Shown: positions 47,911 through 57,402, counted from the first letter of the stretch. The stretch is DNA of 64,000 nucleotides from Deinococcus radiophilus (GCF_020889625.1 NZ_CP086380.1:1693001-1757000), one strand, 5' to 3'. The notes: generated by a model not told the origin, from the letters alone. Made by a program: numbers and translations.

Positions 47911-49926
47911 CTACGCTTCGGCCAATTGTCTCCGGCGTTCTTCAAGCACTTGCTGGGCCAGTGCGCCCGGCAACTCCTGATAACCGTGGTGGCGTAGTGA
48001 GTAGCCGCCCCGGTCTCCGGTCAGGCTCCGCAGGGCCGCATTGTAGTCCTGCATTTCGCGCTGAGGCACTGCGGCGCTGATCACCACCACGCTGCCTTCG
48101 GGTTCCAGGCCCTGCACGCGTCCACGCCGCGCCTGCAAGTCGCTCATGATGTCGCCAGTGAAGCTGGCGGGCACCCGCACCCGCAATAGCTGCACCGGCT
48201 CCAGCAGCACCGGCCCCGCTTCCTCCAGGGCATTTTTCAGCGCCAGTGCTCCGGCCAGTTGAAAGGCCAAGTCCGAGCTGTCCACCTCGTGATGGCTGCC
48301 TTCCAGCACAGCGATATAAACGTCCTGCACCGGGAAGCCCCCCAGGCTACCGCGGCCCAGAGCGTCCTGCACGCCTTTCTCAATGCTAGGTAGGTACTTG
48401 CTGGGAATGGTGCCACCTACCACTTCGCTGCTGAAGCGGTAGCCTTCACCCGGCTGAATACGGACCGTGCAGTCCCCGTACTGCCCGTGGCCCCCAGACT
48501 GCTTCTTGTGCTTGCCCTGCGCCTGGGCGCGGCGGCGAATGGTTTCGCGGTAGGGAATCTGCGGCGCACGCAGGTCCACATTCACGTTCAGCGCGGCCAA
48601 CCGTTCGGCGGCAATATTCAGGTGCATCTCGCCCATGCCGCCCAGCAACAGTTCGCCGGTCTGCTCCTCACGCGAGGAATACAGGGTGGGGTCTTCTTCC
48701 AGCAACTTGCCCAGCGCGTCCCCCAGGCGGTCCTCGTCGCTGCGGCTACGCGGGTGCAGCGCGCGGATATAGACCGGGTCTGGCAGCGGCAGGCTGGCGT
48801 ATTCGATAGGGTGCTGAGGGTCAGCCAGCGTGTCGCCGGTATGCAGACCGTCCAGCTTGGTCACGGCCCCGATCATTCCGGCCCGCAGCTCCGGGACTTC
48901 GGTCAGGTCCCTACCGCTCGGCATATACAGGTGGGCCAGCCGGACTTCTTCGCCCCGGGTGGTGTTTTGCAGGATGTCCCCGGCCTTCAGTATGCCGCTC
49001 CAGACCCGCAGATAAGCCACCTTGCCTACAAAGGGATCTACGCTGACCCGCCACACGCGGGCGCTGACCGGGGCTTCAGGGCTGGGGTCGCGGGTCTGAC
49101 CGTCCAGACCTTCCAGTGGCCCCCGCTCCCGCGCCGAGCGCAGGCCTCCCACCATCAGGTGCAGCAGTTCGTCCAATCCCACCCCGGTTTCGGCGCTGAC
49201 CGGCAGCACTGGGTAGATGCGGCCCGCATGGACCGCTGCCAGAAAGGTCTGGTACAACTCCTCGCCGCTGATTTCCTCGCCTTCCAGATAACGGTTCATC
49301 AGCGCGTCATCCTGCTCGACGATGGTGTCGAGCAGGGCAGTGCGGGCCTCGGCCACGGCAGGGCGCAGGTCACTGCTCAGCGACCCCGGGTCTACCGTCA
49401 GCACGTTGATCAGCTCCCGGAACTCCTCTCCCTCGCCACTCGGCCAGAACGCCGCCGCCACTGGACCCGGCAAGCTGGCACGCAGATCGGCCAGCGCCGC
49501 CGCAAAGTGGGCGCGCTCGCGGTCCATCTTGTTGACGGCCACGATGCGCGGCATCCCGAACAGGTCGGCCATCCGCCAGACCCGCTCGGTGCCGACCTCG
49601 ACACTGGACCCGGCCCCGACCATGACCAACACGCTGTCGGCAGCACGAATCCCCCCACGAATCTCCCGCACGAAGTCCGAATAGCCTGGCGTGTCCAGCA
49701 GCGTCATGGCCACGCCTTCGTGGTTCAGGCGCAGCACAGTGGTCCGCACCGAAAAGCCGTGTTGGTGTTCTACATCGCTGTAATCGCTCTGGGTCGTGCC
49801 GTCCTCCACACGGCCCATGCGGGGTATGGTGCCGCTGCGGTGGAGCAGGGCTTCGGTCAGCGTGGTTTTACCCACGCCGCTATGGCCGACCAGACTGACA
49901 ACTCGGTTTGGCATAGCAGGCATCAC
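47911..49926 (-). CDS. Elongation factor G-like protein (EF-G paralogue)
   Basis: 671 residues. The GTPase has G1 [17 protein letters not shown]2 [13 protein letters not shown]3 DTPGYSDF and G4 NKMDRE. Domains II-V follow with the EF-G layout ([71 protein letters not shown]). The G2 loop and length match the EF-G-like class of Deinococcus-Thermus that lacks the normal translocation role. Function is not settled; it may act in recycling or be a hydrolysis-deficient regulator. ATG choice between 49926 and 49914 is open. Confidence 0.9.
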   Translation of the reverse strand: MMPAMPNRVVSLVGHSGVGKTTLTEALLHRSGTIPRMGRVEDGTTQSDYSDVEHQHGFSVRTTVLRLNHEGVAMTLLDTPGYSDFVREIRGGIRAADSVLVMVGAGSSVEVGTERVWRMADLFGMPRIVAVNKMDRERAHFAAALADLRASLPGPVAAAFWPSGEGEEFRELINVLTVDPGSLSSDLRPAVAEARTALLDTIVEQDDALMNRYLEGEEISGEELYQTFLAAVHAGRIYPVLPVSAETGVGLDELLHLMVGGLRSARERGPLEGLDGQTRDPSPEAPVSARVWRVSVDPFVGKVAYLRVWSGILKAGDILQNTTRGEEVRLAHLYMPSGRDLTEVPELRAGMIGAVTKLDGLHTGDTLADPQHPIEYASLPLPDPVYIRALHPRSRSDEDRLGDALGKLLEEDPTLYSSREEQTGELLLGGMGEMHLNIAAERLAALNVNVDLRAPQIPYRETIRRRAQAQGKHKKQSGGHGQYGDCTVRIQPGEGYRFSSEVVGGTIPSKYLPSIEKGVQDALGRGSLGGFPVQDVYIAVLEGSHHEVDSSDLAFQLAGALALKNALEEAGPVLLEPVQLLRVRVPASFTGDIMSDLQARRGRVQGLEPEGSVVVISAAVPQREMQDYNAALRSLTGDRGGYSLRHHGYQELPGALAQQVLEERRRQLAEA

Positions 49927-50102
49927 TCAACCTTTCCGGGGGTCCGGCAGCGCTGCTGTGGCGCAGCCCTTGGTTGCCGCCGGACGGCACCGAAGGCCAC
50001 AGGAAGAAGGCAGCGGACGCCTGAAACGCTGCCTGAGCGCTCCAGTCCGGATGCCCGCCTGGGGCATTCAGTGTGGTGATATGCGCAGCATACTCCTCAG
50101 TG

Positions 50103-50134
50103 CCGGGTCAGGAGAACGCCGGGCCAGGAGAACG
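50103..50134. repeat. Two tandem 16-base repeats upstream of the flavin reductase
   Basis: CCGGGTCAGGAGAACG (50103-50118) is followed directly by CCGGGCCAGGAGAACG (50119-50134), differing at one base. They lie between the divergent EF-G-like and flavin-reductase genes. Confidence 0.7.
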
Positions 50135-50192
50135 GGACAACCCGGCCCGGCGGCGACTCTGGCCTAGACGATCTGCCGCTACACTGGGCCAC

Positions 50193-50705
50193 ATGACACA
50201 GCCAAACCACCCCGCCCCCGCAGAGGGCATCGGCGCAGAGGACTTCCGCTACACCCTGGGCCGCTTCGCCAGCGGTGTGACCGTGATCACCGCCCGCACC
50301 ACTGACGGCAGCGTACACGGCATGACCGCCAGCGCCTTTGTGTCGGTCAGCATGAACCCACCGCTGATCCTGATTTCGGTGGACCGCCGCGCCCGGATGC
50401 ACGACATCCTGCTGGCGGACGATGTGGAGCAATTCAGCGTGAATCTGCTGGCCCAGAGTCAGGCCCACCTCAGCAACCATTTCGCCGGACGCCCCGGCCC
50501 CGAGGAGGACGTGCCCTGGCGTGAGCAGGCCGGCTTCCCGGTGCTGGGCGGCACGGTGGCTTCGGTGGTCTGCCGCAAATACCAAGTGATGGACGGCGGC
50601 GACCACACCCTCTTCCTGGGTCTGATCACCTCCACCGAATACTCGGACGAGGCCCCACTGCTGTATTTCAAAGGCAAGTACGGGGCGCTGGCCGCAGAGC
50701 AGTAA
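50193..50705 (+). CDS. Flavin reductase-like domain protein
   Basis: 170 residues from the ATG at 50193, preceded 7 bases upstream by TACACT (50180-50185). The flavin-reductase fold signature is complete: FRYTLGRFASGVTVITART, GMTASAFVSVSMNPPLILISVDRRARMHD, FSVNLLAQSQAHLSNHFAG and HTLFLGLITSTEY. Such proteins reduce FMN or FAD with NAD(P)H, often for a partner monooxygenase; none is encoded nearby. Confidence 0.92.
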   Translation: MTQPNHPAPAEGIGAEDFRYTLGRFASGVTVITARTTDGSVHGMTASAFVSVSMNPPLILISVDRRARMHDILLADDVEQFSVNLLAQSQAHLSNHFAGRPGPEEDVPWREQAGFPVLGGTVASVVCRKYQVMDGGDHTLFLGLITSTEYSDEAPLLYFKGKYGALAAEQ

Positions 50706-50715
50706 GACGCGGCGC

Positions 50716-50759
50716 AAGCCAACGGCAACAGATGTTTTCAATCCTTCTGCCGTTGGCTT
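50716..50759 (+). terminator. Long-looped inverted repeat after the flavin reductase
   Basis: AAGCCAACGGCA and TGCCGTTGGCTT form a perfect 12-bp stem with a 20-base loop, 8 bases past the stop. There is no U tract after it, so termination is likely but not certain. Confidence 0.5.
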
Positions 50760-50860
50760 CGCCATGAAGAATCGCTCAAGCAGCAACCATCTGGCCTTGC
50801 GACCTGTCCATTGTCCCAAGCTGCAGCGCACAATTTGACAAATGCTCTACACTGCCTGCC

Positions 50861-51595
50861 ATGACCCGCCTCGCCGTGATCGCCGACCTGCACGCCAACT
50901 TGGAGGCGACGCTGGCGGTTCACGCAGATATTCAGCGGCGGGGAATCAGTGACATCTGGGTGCTGGGGGACCTGGTCGGTAAGGGGCCACGCCCGCAGGC
51001 GGTGGTGGACTGGACTCAGGAGTACGCCAGCCGGGTGATTCAGGGCAACTGGGACGCCCGCGTCGCCGGAGCCAGTCACCGCCCACAGGACCTCTGGCCG
51101 CGCTCCAAGCTGCGTCCAGCGGATCTCAAATACCTCGAAACCCTGCCGTTCGGCATCGAGGAAGACTTTGGCGGCCTGTGCTGGCGCTTTGTGCATGCCA
51201 GTAGCCGGGGGGTGTTTCACAAGCTGTATCCCCACTCCAGCCTGTCCGAGCAGCTGGACAACTTCACGCCCCAACCGGAGCTGGGCCTGATGAACTATGC
51301 CGACGCGCTGGTGTTCGCAGACATTCACGAAACCCTACTGCTGGATGTGGAAGGCCGCCCCATGCTGAACTGCGGCTCGGTGGGTAATCCGCTGGATAGC
51401 GTGCTGCCCTCTTATCTGCTGCTGGACTTCAGCCAGCCGGGTTACGCGGCCTGCTTCGTGCGGGTGCCGTATGACCGCGCCGCCGAAGTGGCTGCTGCCG
51501 AAGCCAGCGATATGCCGTTCGTGCGTGAGTACGTGGCCGAACTGATGACCGGAGCGTACCAGAAGCGTAAGGCCAAGAACCTGAGCGACTGGTAA
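50861..51595 (+). CDS. Metallophosphoesterase, YfcE/MJ0936-like
   Basis: 244 residues from the ATG at 50861, 7 bases after TACACT. Metal-site motifs appear in order: DLHAN, GDLVGKGPRP, GNWDARV (Asn), HAS, and ADIHETLLLDVEGRPMLNCGSVGNP, where the usual GHTH reads ADIHE, so one metal-ligand His position differs. Family members hydrolyse phosphodiesters or phosphomonoesters. Single gene. Confidence 0.85.
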   Translation: MTRLAVIADLHANLEATLAVHADIQRRGISDIWVLGDLVGKGPRPQAVVDWTQEYASRVIQGNWDARVAGASHRPQDLWPRSKLRPADLKYLETLPFGIEEDFGGLCWRFVHASSRGVFHKLYPHSSLSEQLDNFTPQPELGLMNYADALVFADIHETLLLDVEGRPMLNCGSVGNPLDSVLPSYLLLDFSQPGYAACFVRVPYDRAAEVAAAEASDMPFVREYVAELMTGAYQKRKAKNLSDW

Positions 51596-51608
51596 CAGCC
51601 AGCAGCGC

Positions 51609-52273
51609 TCAGGCCAGACGCCGGGTAAACAGCCACAACCCCAGCATCACCAGGGCGATGCCCAGCAGTCCATCGTTCAGGTGCGGCAGGCGCGCTGCCC
51701 AGCGTGGGGCCTGGGCTGACGGAGGCCGGTTGGCCTGCCACACCAACTGGTTGCCCAGCGGGTAGCAAAAGGCCGCGATCAGGGCCGGAACTGCGCCCAG
51801 CAACAGGTCGGAGATGCCGACGCTGGGCCGTCCATGCAGCTCGGAGAAGTTGACCAGGCACACCCCCGCAAAGACCAGAACCGCGTAGAGCATCACCCGG
51901 CGTGGAAAGCGCTGCCCAAACAGCGCCAGCACCAGCAGGCTGGCCACCACTGTGAACTGGAAAGTGGCAGCCACCACCCAGCCACTGGCATAGGCCGCGC
52001 TGAAACAAACTAAGGCGTAAAAGGCCCTAAAGCCCACGCTGCCCGCCAGGGTCCAGAATCCCGGCTGCCGCCAGAACAGTGCCCACAGCTCGCGCAGCCG
52101 GCCAAGACCACCTTGCAGGGCAACCAGCCCCGAAAGCAGCAGCAACATAAAGACATAACGCAGGCTGGCCGACCAGAACCAGTGGCCCCCTGGCTACTGA
52201 TCATTTCATTGAGGACAAAGGTAGAGCTGAAGAAAATGCCAGCCAACAGGCCCAGCAGCATCAGGCGCAGCAA
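51609..52273 (-). pseudogene. EmrE/EamA-type drug/metabolite transporter, frameshifted
   Basis: The N-terminal 29 residues (MLLGLLAGIFFSSTFVLNEMISSQG) and the remaining eight or so helices (HWFWSASLRYVFMLLLLSGLV … LLGIALVMLGLWLFTRRL) lie in different frames. Adding one base to the C5 run at 52186-52190 (G5 on the coding strand) joins them as SSQGGHWFW. The whole product resembles the multidrug-resistance efflux transporter (PF13536) family. The start is a TTG at 52273 or ATG at 52261, right after the VC0807-family gene. Either a decayed gene or a homopolymer sequencing error. Confidence 0.8.
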
Positions 52274-52279
52274 GGAACG

Positions 52280-53155
52280 TCAGCCCTGCCGGGGCGCAGC
52301 AACAGGAGCGTCCACTTTTCCGGCCAGCGTGGACGGCTCGAACAGGCTGGCGCCGGGGCCGAAGCGGGCCACGGCCGCACGGTGCAGCAGCCAGAAGGCC
52401 AAGCCTACCCCCACCAGACTGATCAGCATGCTGGGCACGCGCATGATGGCATTCACGTGCGCCACCTGAGCGTTGAAGTCGTCGGTGCCAAATTTGGCGA
52501 CGACCTGGCCGTAGTTCACCACCGAGTTCATGATGCCGCTCACAATGTCCACCAGCGCAAAGACGATGGTGCCATGAACCACGGCGCGGTGAATGGCCGG
52601 ATCATGCATCGCCCGCTGCGACAGGGCGCGGTTTTCGGGGCTTTCGCTCAGACTGGCTGCGTCCATAAAGATACGGAACAGCGGGAGGCGCGTGCCCGCA
52701 CTGATCAAAAATGCCAGGCCCAGCAGATAGGACCGCGCACTGTCTTTAATGGCGTACCAGAAGCCGTCCACGTACCAGAAAGCCAGCGCCCCACCCACCA
52801 GTGCCCCAGCGCCGCCCAGCAGGGCCACCGGGCTGACATTGCGGTTTTTGATCAGGTCCCAGGCGACGTAGGCAACCGGAACCAGCGCAGCAGCGAGATA
52901 AGCGCGGACATTGCCCGCCGTGTCTCCGCCAAACAGATCATCTGCCGCCGAAAAGCCGCTGCCAAGTAGGTCGGGGCTGAGAATCGCAATCGGAATGATC
53001 AGCGTGAAGATCAGGTCGCGGATGGTCTGCGGCACCGCGCTCTTGGCCGGATTGCGCGCAGCGGGGTTCTGGGCGTGGGTGGTCACGTTGGCCGTCAGGT
53101 CCGGCGTGGTCCCCTGAGCCGGATTCTGCGGGCGGTTGGGGCGCGGGTCCGTCAT
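52280..53155 (-). CDS. VC0807-family membrane protein
   Basis: 291 residues. A polar, Pro/Asn-rich N-terminus of about 40 residues is followed by six or seven membrane helices. The order and motifs (LTIPIAILSPDLL region, VALLGGAGALVGGALAFWYVDGF, FLISAGTRLPLFRIFM, HRAVVHGTIVFALVDIVSGIMNSVVNYGQVVAKF) match the VC0807 family, of unknown function. A CATAGT box lies 8 bases before the ATG. The broken transporter follows at 6 bases. Confidence 0.7.
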   Translation of the reverse strand: MTDPRPNRPQNPAQGTTPDLTANVTTHAQNPAARNPAKSAVPQTIRDLIFTLIIPIAILSPDLLGSGFSAADDLFGGDTAGNVRAYLAAALVPVAYVAWDLIKNRNVSPVALLGGAGALVGGALAFWYVDGFWYAIKDSARSYLLGLAFLISAGTRLPLFRIFMDAASLSESPENRALSQRAMHDPAIHRAVVHGTIVFALVDIVSGIMNSVVNYGQVVAKFGTDDFNAQVAHVNAIMRVPSMLISLVGVGLAFWLLHRAAVARFGPGASLFEPSTLAGKVDAPVAAPRQG

Positions 53156-53267
53156 GGCCTCTTACTATGCCACGCTGGGCCTGACACACCGCTGATGCTG
53201 CCGTCCTCCCTATGCCCCTCCCCTGGATATAGCCCTGTGAGCACTCACGCGTTAGCCTGCGGGGCGT

Positions 53268-53831
53268 ATGGAGCTTTCGACTGCCCTCCTCCTTAACGCC
53301 CTGATGATTTTCAGCCTGCGGATCATAGACGTATCGCTAGGCACGCTACGTATCGGCATGATCGTGCGTGGGCGGCGCAACTTGGCGGCGGTGCTCAGTT
53401 TTTTCGAGTCGCTGATCTGGCTGGTGGCGGCAGCGCAGGTGCTGGGCAACCTCGAAAGCCCGGTGCAGTTCGTGGCCTACGCTGGGGGCTACGCCGCCGG
53501 TACGTTGGTCGGCGCCTGGATCGAACAGTGGCTGGCGGTGGGCAAGGTGGTCATGCGCGCCTTTGTCCCGGTCAATGCACCGGACGTAGCAGCGGCCCTG
53601 CGCAGTGCCGGATATTACGTTACGGCCCTGAACGGTTCCGGGCGTGACGGCGACGTGCGGGTCCTGTTCAGCGTGATTCCGCGCAAGCAGTCTTCCAAGG
53701 TGCTGCGGCTGATTGAGGAAGTCTATCCCAAGGCCTTCGTGACCATTGAGGAGGTCAACACTGCCGACTTGCAAGAAGCAGCGATACGCCAAGAACGCAT
53801 GGCGCGGCGGTTCCGGGTTCAGCGCAAATAA
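53268..53831 (+). CDS. UPF0316 (DUF5698/DUF2179) membrane protein
   Basis: 187 residues. Three N-terminal membrane helices with family motifs (LRIIDVSLGTLRIGMIVRGRRNLAAVLSFFESLIWL, GYAAGTLVGAWIEQWLAVG) are followed by a cytoplasmic DUF2179 domain (LRSAGYYVTALNGSGRDGDVRVLFSVIPRKQSSKVLRLIEEVYPKAFVTIEEV). DUF2179 domains bind small nucleotides in some families. Single gene. Confidence 0.92.
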   Translation: MELSTALLLNALMIFSLRIIDVSLGTLRIGMIVRGRRNLAAVLSFFESLIWLVAAAQVLGNLESPVQFVAYAGGYAAGTLVGAWIEQWLAVGKVVMRAFVPVNAPDVAAALRSAGYYVTALNGSGRDGDVRVLFSVIPRKQSSKVLRLIEEVYPKAFVTIEEVNTADLQEAAIRQERMARRFRVQRK

Positions 53832-53951
53832 CGCATTCCTGCGGATCTCTGGTGTAACCCTTCATTTTTGAACCTGGCTGGGGTGAATTCTCATATGGCC
53901 AAGCATGGGGCTACCTAGCCTGAATGTAATTCACCCAAGGAGGTTTCAATT

Positions 53952-54401
53952 ATGACGATGTTCAAAGACCTGCAACGCGAGATTCACGAGAAAATGGCTT
54001 CACTGGGCGGCGCTGGCGACCCCCGTGACACCAACCATGACGGCGTGGTGAGCAGCCAGGAAGCTGCTGCTTATGTGCGCGACTACCTGCAAAGCGCCTC
54101 CCCTGAGGAGCGCGAAAGTGTCATGCGCGAGTACATGGGCGGCCTGAGCAAAGACGACCGCCGCCAGATGGGCGACGCCATTGTCCGCAGCCCCAGCAAC
54201 CCCGTGCAGAAAGTGGACACTGACGACGACCGCGACCTGATCGACGCCTACACCAAGACGGCCCAGGCCCCGGATCAGAACGGCAAGAGCCCGCTGGAAG
54301 CCGCTTTTGATGAAGGTGGAGCGCTGAGCAGCCCGCTGGCTAAAGCCGGTCTGGTGGGTCTAGCTGCCGTGATCGGTTCTTCAGTCCTGCGTAACAAGTA
54401 A
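53952..54401 (+). CDS. Small protein with one EF-hand-like loop and a C-terminal hydrophobic tail
   Basis: 149 residues; a strong AAGGAGG Shine-Dalgarno precedes the ATG. Residues 26-37, DTNHDGVVSSQE, match a canonical 12-residue EF-hand loop (Asp1, Asn3, Asp5, Gly6, Glu12). No second EF hand is seen. The C-terminus (LAKAGLVGLAAVIGSSVL) could be a membrane or amphipathic helix. Calcium binding is inferred. No family was recognised, though the layout suggests a stress-linked small protein. It has a promoter region of 120 bases and its own terminator. Confidence 0.6.
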   Translation: MTMFKDLQREIHEKMASLGGAGDPRDTNHDGVVSSQEAAAYVRDYLQSASPEERESVMREYMGGLSKDDRRQMGDAIVRSPSNPVQKVDTDDDRDLIDAYTKTAQAPDQNGKSPLEAAFDEGGALSSPLAKAGLVGLAAVIGSSVLRNK

Positions 54402-54435
54402 GCCCGCTCAAGCCAGCCCAGCCACCTGATCTGAC

Positions 54436-54464
54436 TCCCGTACCCGCATAGGCACGGGGGTTTT
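54436..54464 (+). terminator. Terminator after the EF-hand protein
   Basis: CCCGT and ACGGG pair across a short loop, followed by GG and TTTTT. Confidence 0.7.
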
Positions 54465-54503
54465 TGCTGGAATTCAGCGTGCGCGGGGTACACTCGGCAG
54501 AAC

Positions 54504-55577
54504 ATGCCGCTTGAGTTTCTCGTCCGGATCGCACAGACCCCGGCCCCGACCTTTGCAGAAGGCGCACGGGCCAGCCTGATCACGCAACTATGGCGCGACC
54601 TGGGGTATCACCCTCAGACGGACGCGGTGGGCAACGTGCTGGTCAAGATTGATCCTCCCAGCGCCGGGGCAAGTGGGCGTGGACCACTGATGCTGGCCTC
54701 ACACCTGGACACCGTCTTCCCAGCCCAGACCGATGTGCGCGTCCAGCAGCAAGTAGAGCGCTGGTCTGGCCCTGGCCTGGGCGACAATTCGTCCAGTCTG
54801 GCCGTGCTGACGGCGCTGCTGCGTGACCTGGACCACCGCACCCTACGTGCCCCACTCTGGGTGGCTGCGAATGTGGGCGAGGAAGGTCTGGGTGATCTGC
54901 GTGGGGCCAAATATCTACTGGCCGAACATGCCCGTGAGCTGGGGGCCTTTGTAGCAGTAGACGGTTATCTGGGATCGGTGGTCACGCAGGCCGTGGGGGT
55001 ACGGCGTTATCAGGCCACTTTTCATGGGGGGGGGGGCCACTCCTGGGGCGAAGCTGTTCCCAGCGCCGTGCATGCTCTGGGAGAAGCAGTGCGTGACCTG
55101 TACGCCCTGCCCCGGCCCACCCAGCCACGCACCACCCTGAATGTGGGTGTCGTTTCAGGCGGCAGCTCGGTCAACTCGATTGCGGCGCAGGCATCACTGC
55201 TGCTGGACCTGCGCTCATTGGGCAGCCAGGAACTGCAGGAACTGGACCATCAGGCGGTGGCAACTCTGCACGGCGCGGCCCGCCGGGTGGGCGTGCGGCT
55301 GGACCTGGAACGGGTCGGGGACCGTCCCGGCGGCCTCCTGAACACCCGTGAATTGCTGCCCCTGGCCCACGCTGCCGCTCAGCGAGTGGGCGTCACCCTA
55401 CGCGAAGCGGCCAGTTCCACCGACGCGAATGCGGCGGCTCCCTACGGCCTGCCCACGCTGTCGCTGGGGGTGTACCGGGGCGGCCATGCGCACCGTGAGG
55501 ACGAATGGGTGGACCCCCACAGCCACGCGCAAGGATTGGGATTGCTGCAAGCCTTCATAGCAAACTACCAGCGCTAG
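54504..55577 (+). CDS. M20-family metallopeptidase (M20/M25/M40 hydrolase)
   Basis: 357 residues from the ATG at 54504, 9 bases after TACACT. Metal and catalytic residues: His-Asp in LASHLDTVFPAQ, Asp in GPGLGDNSSSLAVL, Glu-Glu in ANVGEEGLGD, Asp in VAVDGYLG and His in RGGHAHREDEWVD. The middle lid domain (HGGGGHSWGEAVPSAVHAL) is peptidase-T-like. Related proteins cleave dipeptides or tripeptides. A G8 run lies at 55028-55035 inside the gene, a slippage-prone site. Single gene, convergent to yraN. Confidence 0.9.
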   Translation: MPLEFLVRIAQTPAPTFAEGARASLITQLWRDLGYHPQTDAVGNVLVKIDPPSAGASGRGPLMLASHLDTVFPAQTDVRVQQQVERWSGPGLGDNSSSLAVLTALLRDLDHRTLRAPLWVAANVGEEGLGDLRGAKYLLAEHARELGAFVAVDGYLGSVVTQAVGVRRYQATFHGGGGHSWGEAVPSAVHALGEAVRDLYALPRPTQPRTTLNVGVVSGGSSVNSIAAQASLLLDLRSLGSQELQELDHQAVATLHGAARRVGVRLDLERVGDRPGGLLNTRELLPLAHAAAQRVGVTLREAASSTDANAAAPYGLPTLSLGVYRGGHAHREDEWVDPHSHAQGLGLLQAFIANYQR

Positions 55578-55580
55578 CAA

Positions 55581-55922
55581 CTACCCCTCCAAGGGAATCA
55601 GTTGCAGTTGGCCGCCTTCAACATGGCCATCAATCGTGAGCACTTCCAGGCGGCAGGGCAGGTCGTCACGGCCCAGCTCACGCGTCAGATAGGTCAGGGC
55701 CGCACGGTGCATCAACGCCAGCTTACGTGGGGTGACACTTTCAGCCGCACTGCCGTAGTGAGCCTGACGGCGGTGACGCACTTCCGTAAAGATCAGGGTG
55801 TCCCCATCGCGGGTAATCAGGTCAATCTCGCCGCCAGGAATCCGGTAGTTGCGCGCCACCACTTCACGGCCCAGAGAGCTCAGATAGCGGGCGGCACGGT
55901 CCTCAGCGTCGGCTCCCTTCAC
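55581..55922 (-). CDS. YraN/UPF0102 endonuclease-like protein
   Basis: 113 residues. The PD-(D/E)XK-like core is visible: [41 protein letters not shown] (Glu-Asp ... Glu-Val-Arg) and a helix after it. The usual catalytic EVK is EVR here, so the Lys is replaced by Arg. YraN proteins are Holliday-junction-resolvase-related, of uncertain function. It overlaps the upstream dsRNA-binding gene by ATGA. Confidence 0.88.
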   Translation of the reverse strand: MKGADAEDRAARYLSSLGREVVARNYRIPGGEIDLITRDGDTLIFTEVRHRRQAHYGSAAESVTPRKLALMHRAALTYLTRELGRDDLPCRLEVLTIDGHVEGGQLQLIPLEG

Positions 55923-56329
55923 TGCTTCTCAGGCTCGGAACCGGGCTGATGGCCGAGCTGTGCCAGGAGTTCGCGGTATAGGCCCGCAGCGTCAGCGGCC
56001 ACCTGGGGGAGTGGGGCGTCCAGAGCAGCGCGTTCGTCAGCCACCGCCAAGGCTTCGGCCAGCACACCGGGATAGATCGGCCACGAGGCGGGCATCACTG
56101 CTCCAATGCCCGTGTCAGGGGACTGGCGACCCAGCGCCTCCTCAGCAGCCAGCCGCTCAGCCTCGCGCTTGCTGCTGCCTCGCCCATGTCCCAGAACCTC
56201 ACCGCCGCTCCAGACCTGAGCCTGAAACGAAGGGGCGTGGGGCGGCCCACTTTCCTCAACCCGGAATTCGGGCGGACGGCCTTCAGCACTCAGCCGGGCA
56301 ATCAGCTCACCTTTGGGGTTGTCGGTCAT
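55919..56329 (-). CDS. Stand-alone double-stranded-RNA-binding-domain protein
   Basis: 136 residues. Residues 4-66 form one ds[17 protein letters not shown], the [19 protein letters not shown] strands and the [18 protein letters not shown] helix with the Lys/Arg that clamp the RNA minor groove. In RNase III this domain follows a nuclease; here no nuclease domain precedes it, so it is a stand-alone RNA binder. The remaining 70 residues are helical ([21 protein letters not shown]). TATCCT lies 8 bases before the ATG. It is coupled to yraN, a nuclease-like gene, which may supply the activity; that is inference. Confidence 0.8.
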   Translation of the reverse strand: MTDNPKGELIARLSAEGRPPEFRVEESGPPHAPSFQAQVWSGGEVLGHGRGSSKREAERLAAEEALGRQSPDTGIGAVMPASWPIYPGVLAEALAVADERAALDAPLPQVAADAAGLYRELLAQLGHQPGSEPEKQ

Positions 56330-56346
56330 GCCGCAGGATACCCCGC

Positions 56347-57105
56347 CTACGGACTGGCCTGCGGCAGCGGCTGAGTCACACTCCAGATTCCGGCAAAGTT
56401 GGCCAGCTGGGTATTGGTTGCTGGCACGGCGTAAGCGCTGATGCTGCCGTCCAGATACAGGGCGTCAGGGCAGTGCAGGGTATCGCGGTAAAACACAGCA
56501 AAGGCATAGAAGTTCACAGGCGCATTACTCACCGCAAACCGTACCCGCCCGTCACTGCATACGCCCACCCCACTGCGAACCTTGAAGGACGAGCTGCCCT
56601 TGTTAAACGACGGATGGATGTTGCCCCGGCGCAGCAGCAGCGGCCCCGACTGTGTGGCGTAATCCGGCTGCAGCTTCTGGGACACATATTCTGCCGTTTC
56701 ACTTATGCCTGCTTGGTCACCCTTGACCCAGAACACTCCGTTGGGAAGCAGCGCGAAGTTGCCACCCGTCCGGGCAAAGTTAGGCGGGATCAATTCCTCG
56801 CCCCCTTCAACATGCAGCCCCAAGGGACGGTAGCCAGGCGCGTAAATCCCGCTGTTGGTCAAGAACAGCGCCCGGTCGCCTTCCTTGCGCAGACGCTCAC
56901 GCAATTGTGCGAAGGTCAGGTAAGGCTGCCCCGTGGTCGGGTTGATCCAGTGAAGCCGCAAGTCATCGCGGCGCAGGTCCACCGTGGCCACCGTGTAGGT
57001 GGTCAGGTCGCCCCTGATCTGCTGCAAAGTCAGCGCCTGAGCCGCTGGGCCACCCAGCAGGGTCAGGGTCAGCGCTGCACTACCAGTGAGCTTGTGCCAT
57101 TGCAT
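56347..57105 (-). CDS. Secreted phosphodiester-glycosidase (NAGPA-like) domain protein
   Basis: 252 residues from the ATG at 57105 (57117 and 57141 are alternatives). A signal peptide ([16 protein letters not shown]) is followed by the NAGPA-like domain: [78 protein letters not shown] and [15 protein letters not shown]. Members remove or hydrolyse sugar phosphodiesters and occur near exopolysaccharide genes. The final residues of the domain (LDGS.SA) are conserved. Single gene upstream of tRNA-Asn on the other strand. Confidence 0.85.
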   Translation of the reverse strand: MQWHKLTGSAALTLTLLGGPAAQALTLQQIRGDLTTYTVATVDLRRDDLRLHWINPTTGQPYLTFAQLRERLRKEGDRALFLTNSGIYAPGYRPLGLHVEGGEELIPPNFARTGGNFALLPNGVFWVKGDQAGISETAEYVSQKLQPDYATQSGPLLLRRGNIHPSFNKGSSSFKVRSGVGVCSDGRVRFAVSNAPVNFYAFAVFYRDTLHCPDALYLDGSISAYAVPATNTQLANFAGIWSVTQPLPQASP

Positions 57106-57238
57106 CCCCGTCATCATGACGGCTTGGCCGCCTGGCCGCATGAAGGTGATGTGAGAGCGGACTTGTTTGCTCTAGCAGAGGGCTTGCAAGGATGCGGGGG
57201 CTATGTTACTCTTCTTTTCGCGCCTGAAAAGGTGTACA

Positions 57239-57318
<80 letters not shown>

Positions 57319-57324
57319 AAAGAG

Positions 57325-57351
57325 AAGCCCCGTCTAGGACGGGGTTCTTTT
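57325..57351 (+). terminator. Terminator of tRNA-Asn
   Basis: AAGCCCCGTC pairs with GACGGGGTT around TAG and is followed by CTTTT, 9 bases past the tRNA. Confidence 0.9.
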
Positions 57352-57390
57352 ATTTTCTCCCAGAGAATGAGTTTGAGCGAAACTCACTTG

Positions 57391-57402
57391 GTCGGATGCT
57401 CT
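57391..57402. repeat. Inverted 12-base copy of part of tRNA-Asn in front of the recombinase gene
   Basis: GTCGGATGCTCT here is the exact reverse complement of AGAGCATCCGAC at 57261-57272, the D-stem and 5' anticodon stem of the tRNA. A 6-bp hairpin (GAGTTT/AAACTC) lies just before it. A possible recombinase arm site or transcript pairing site. Confidence 0.5.

Noticed and set aside
50835..50853. TTGACA near TACACT before the phosphoesterase as a -35/-10 pair
   Set aside because: Spacing is only 7 bases, too short for a sigma-70-type promoter, so only the TACACT box is used.
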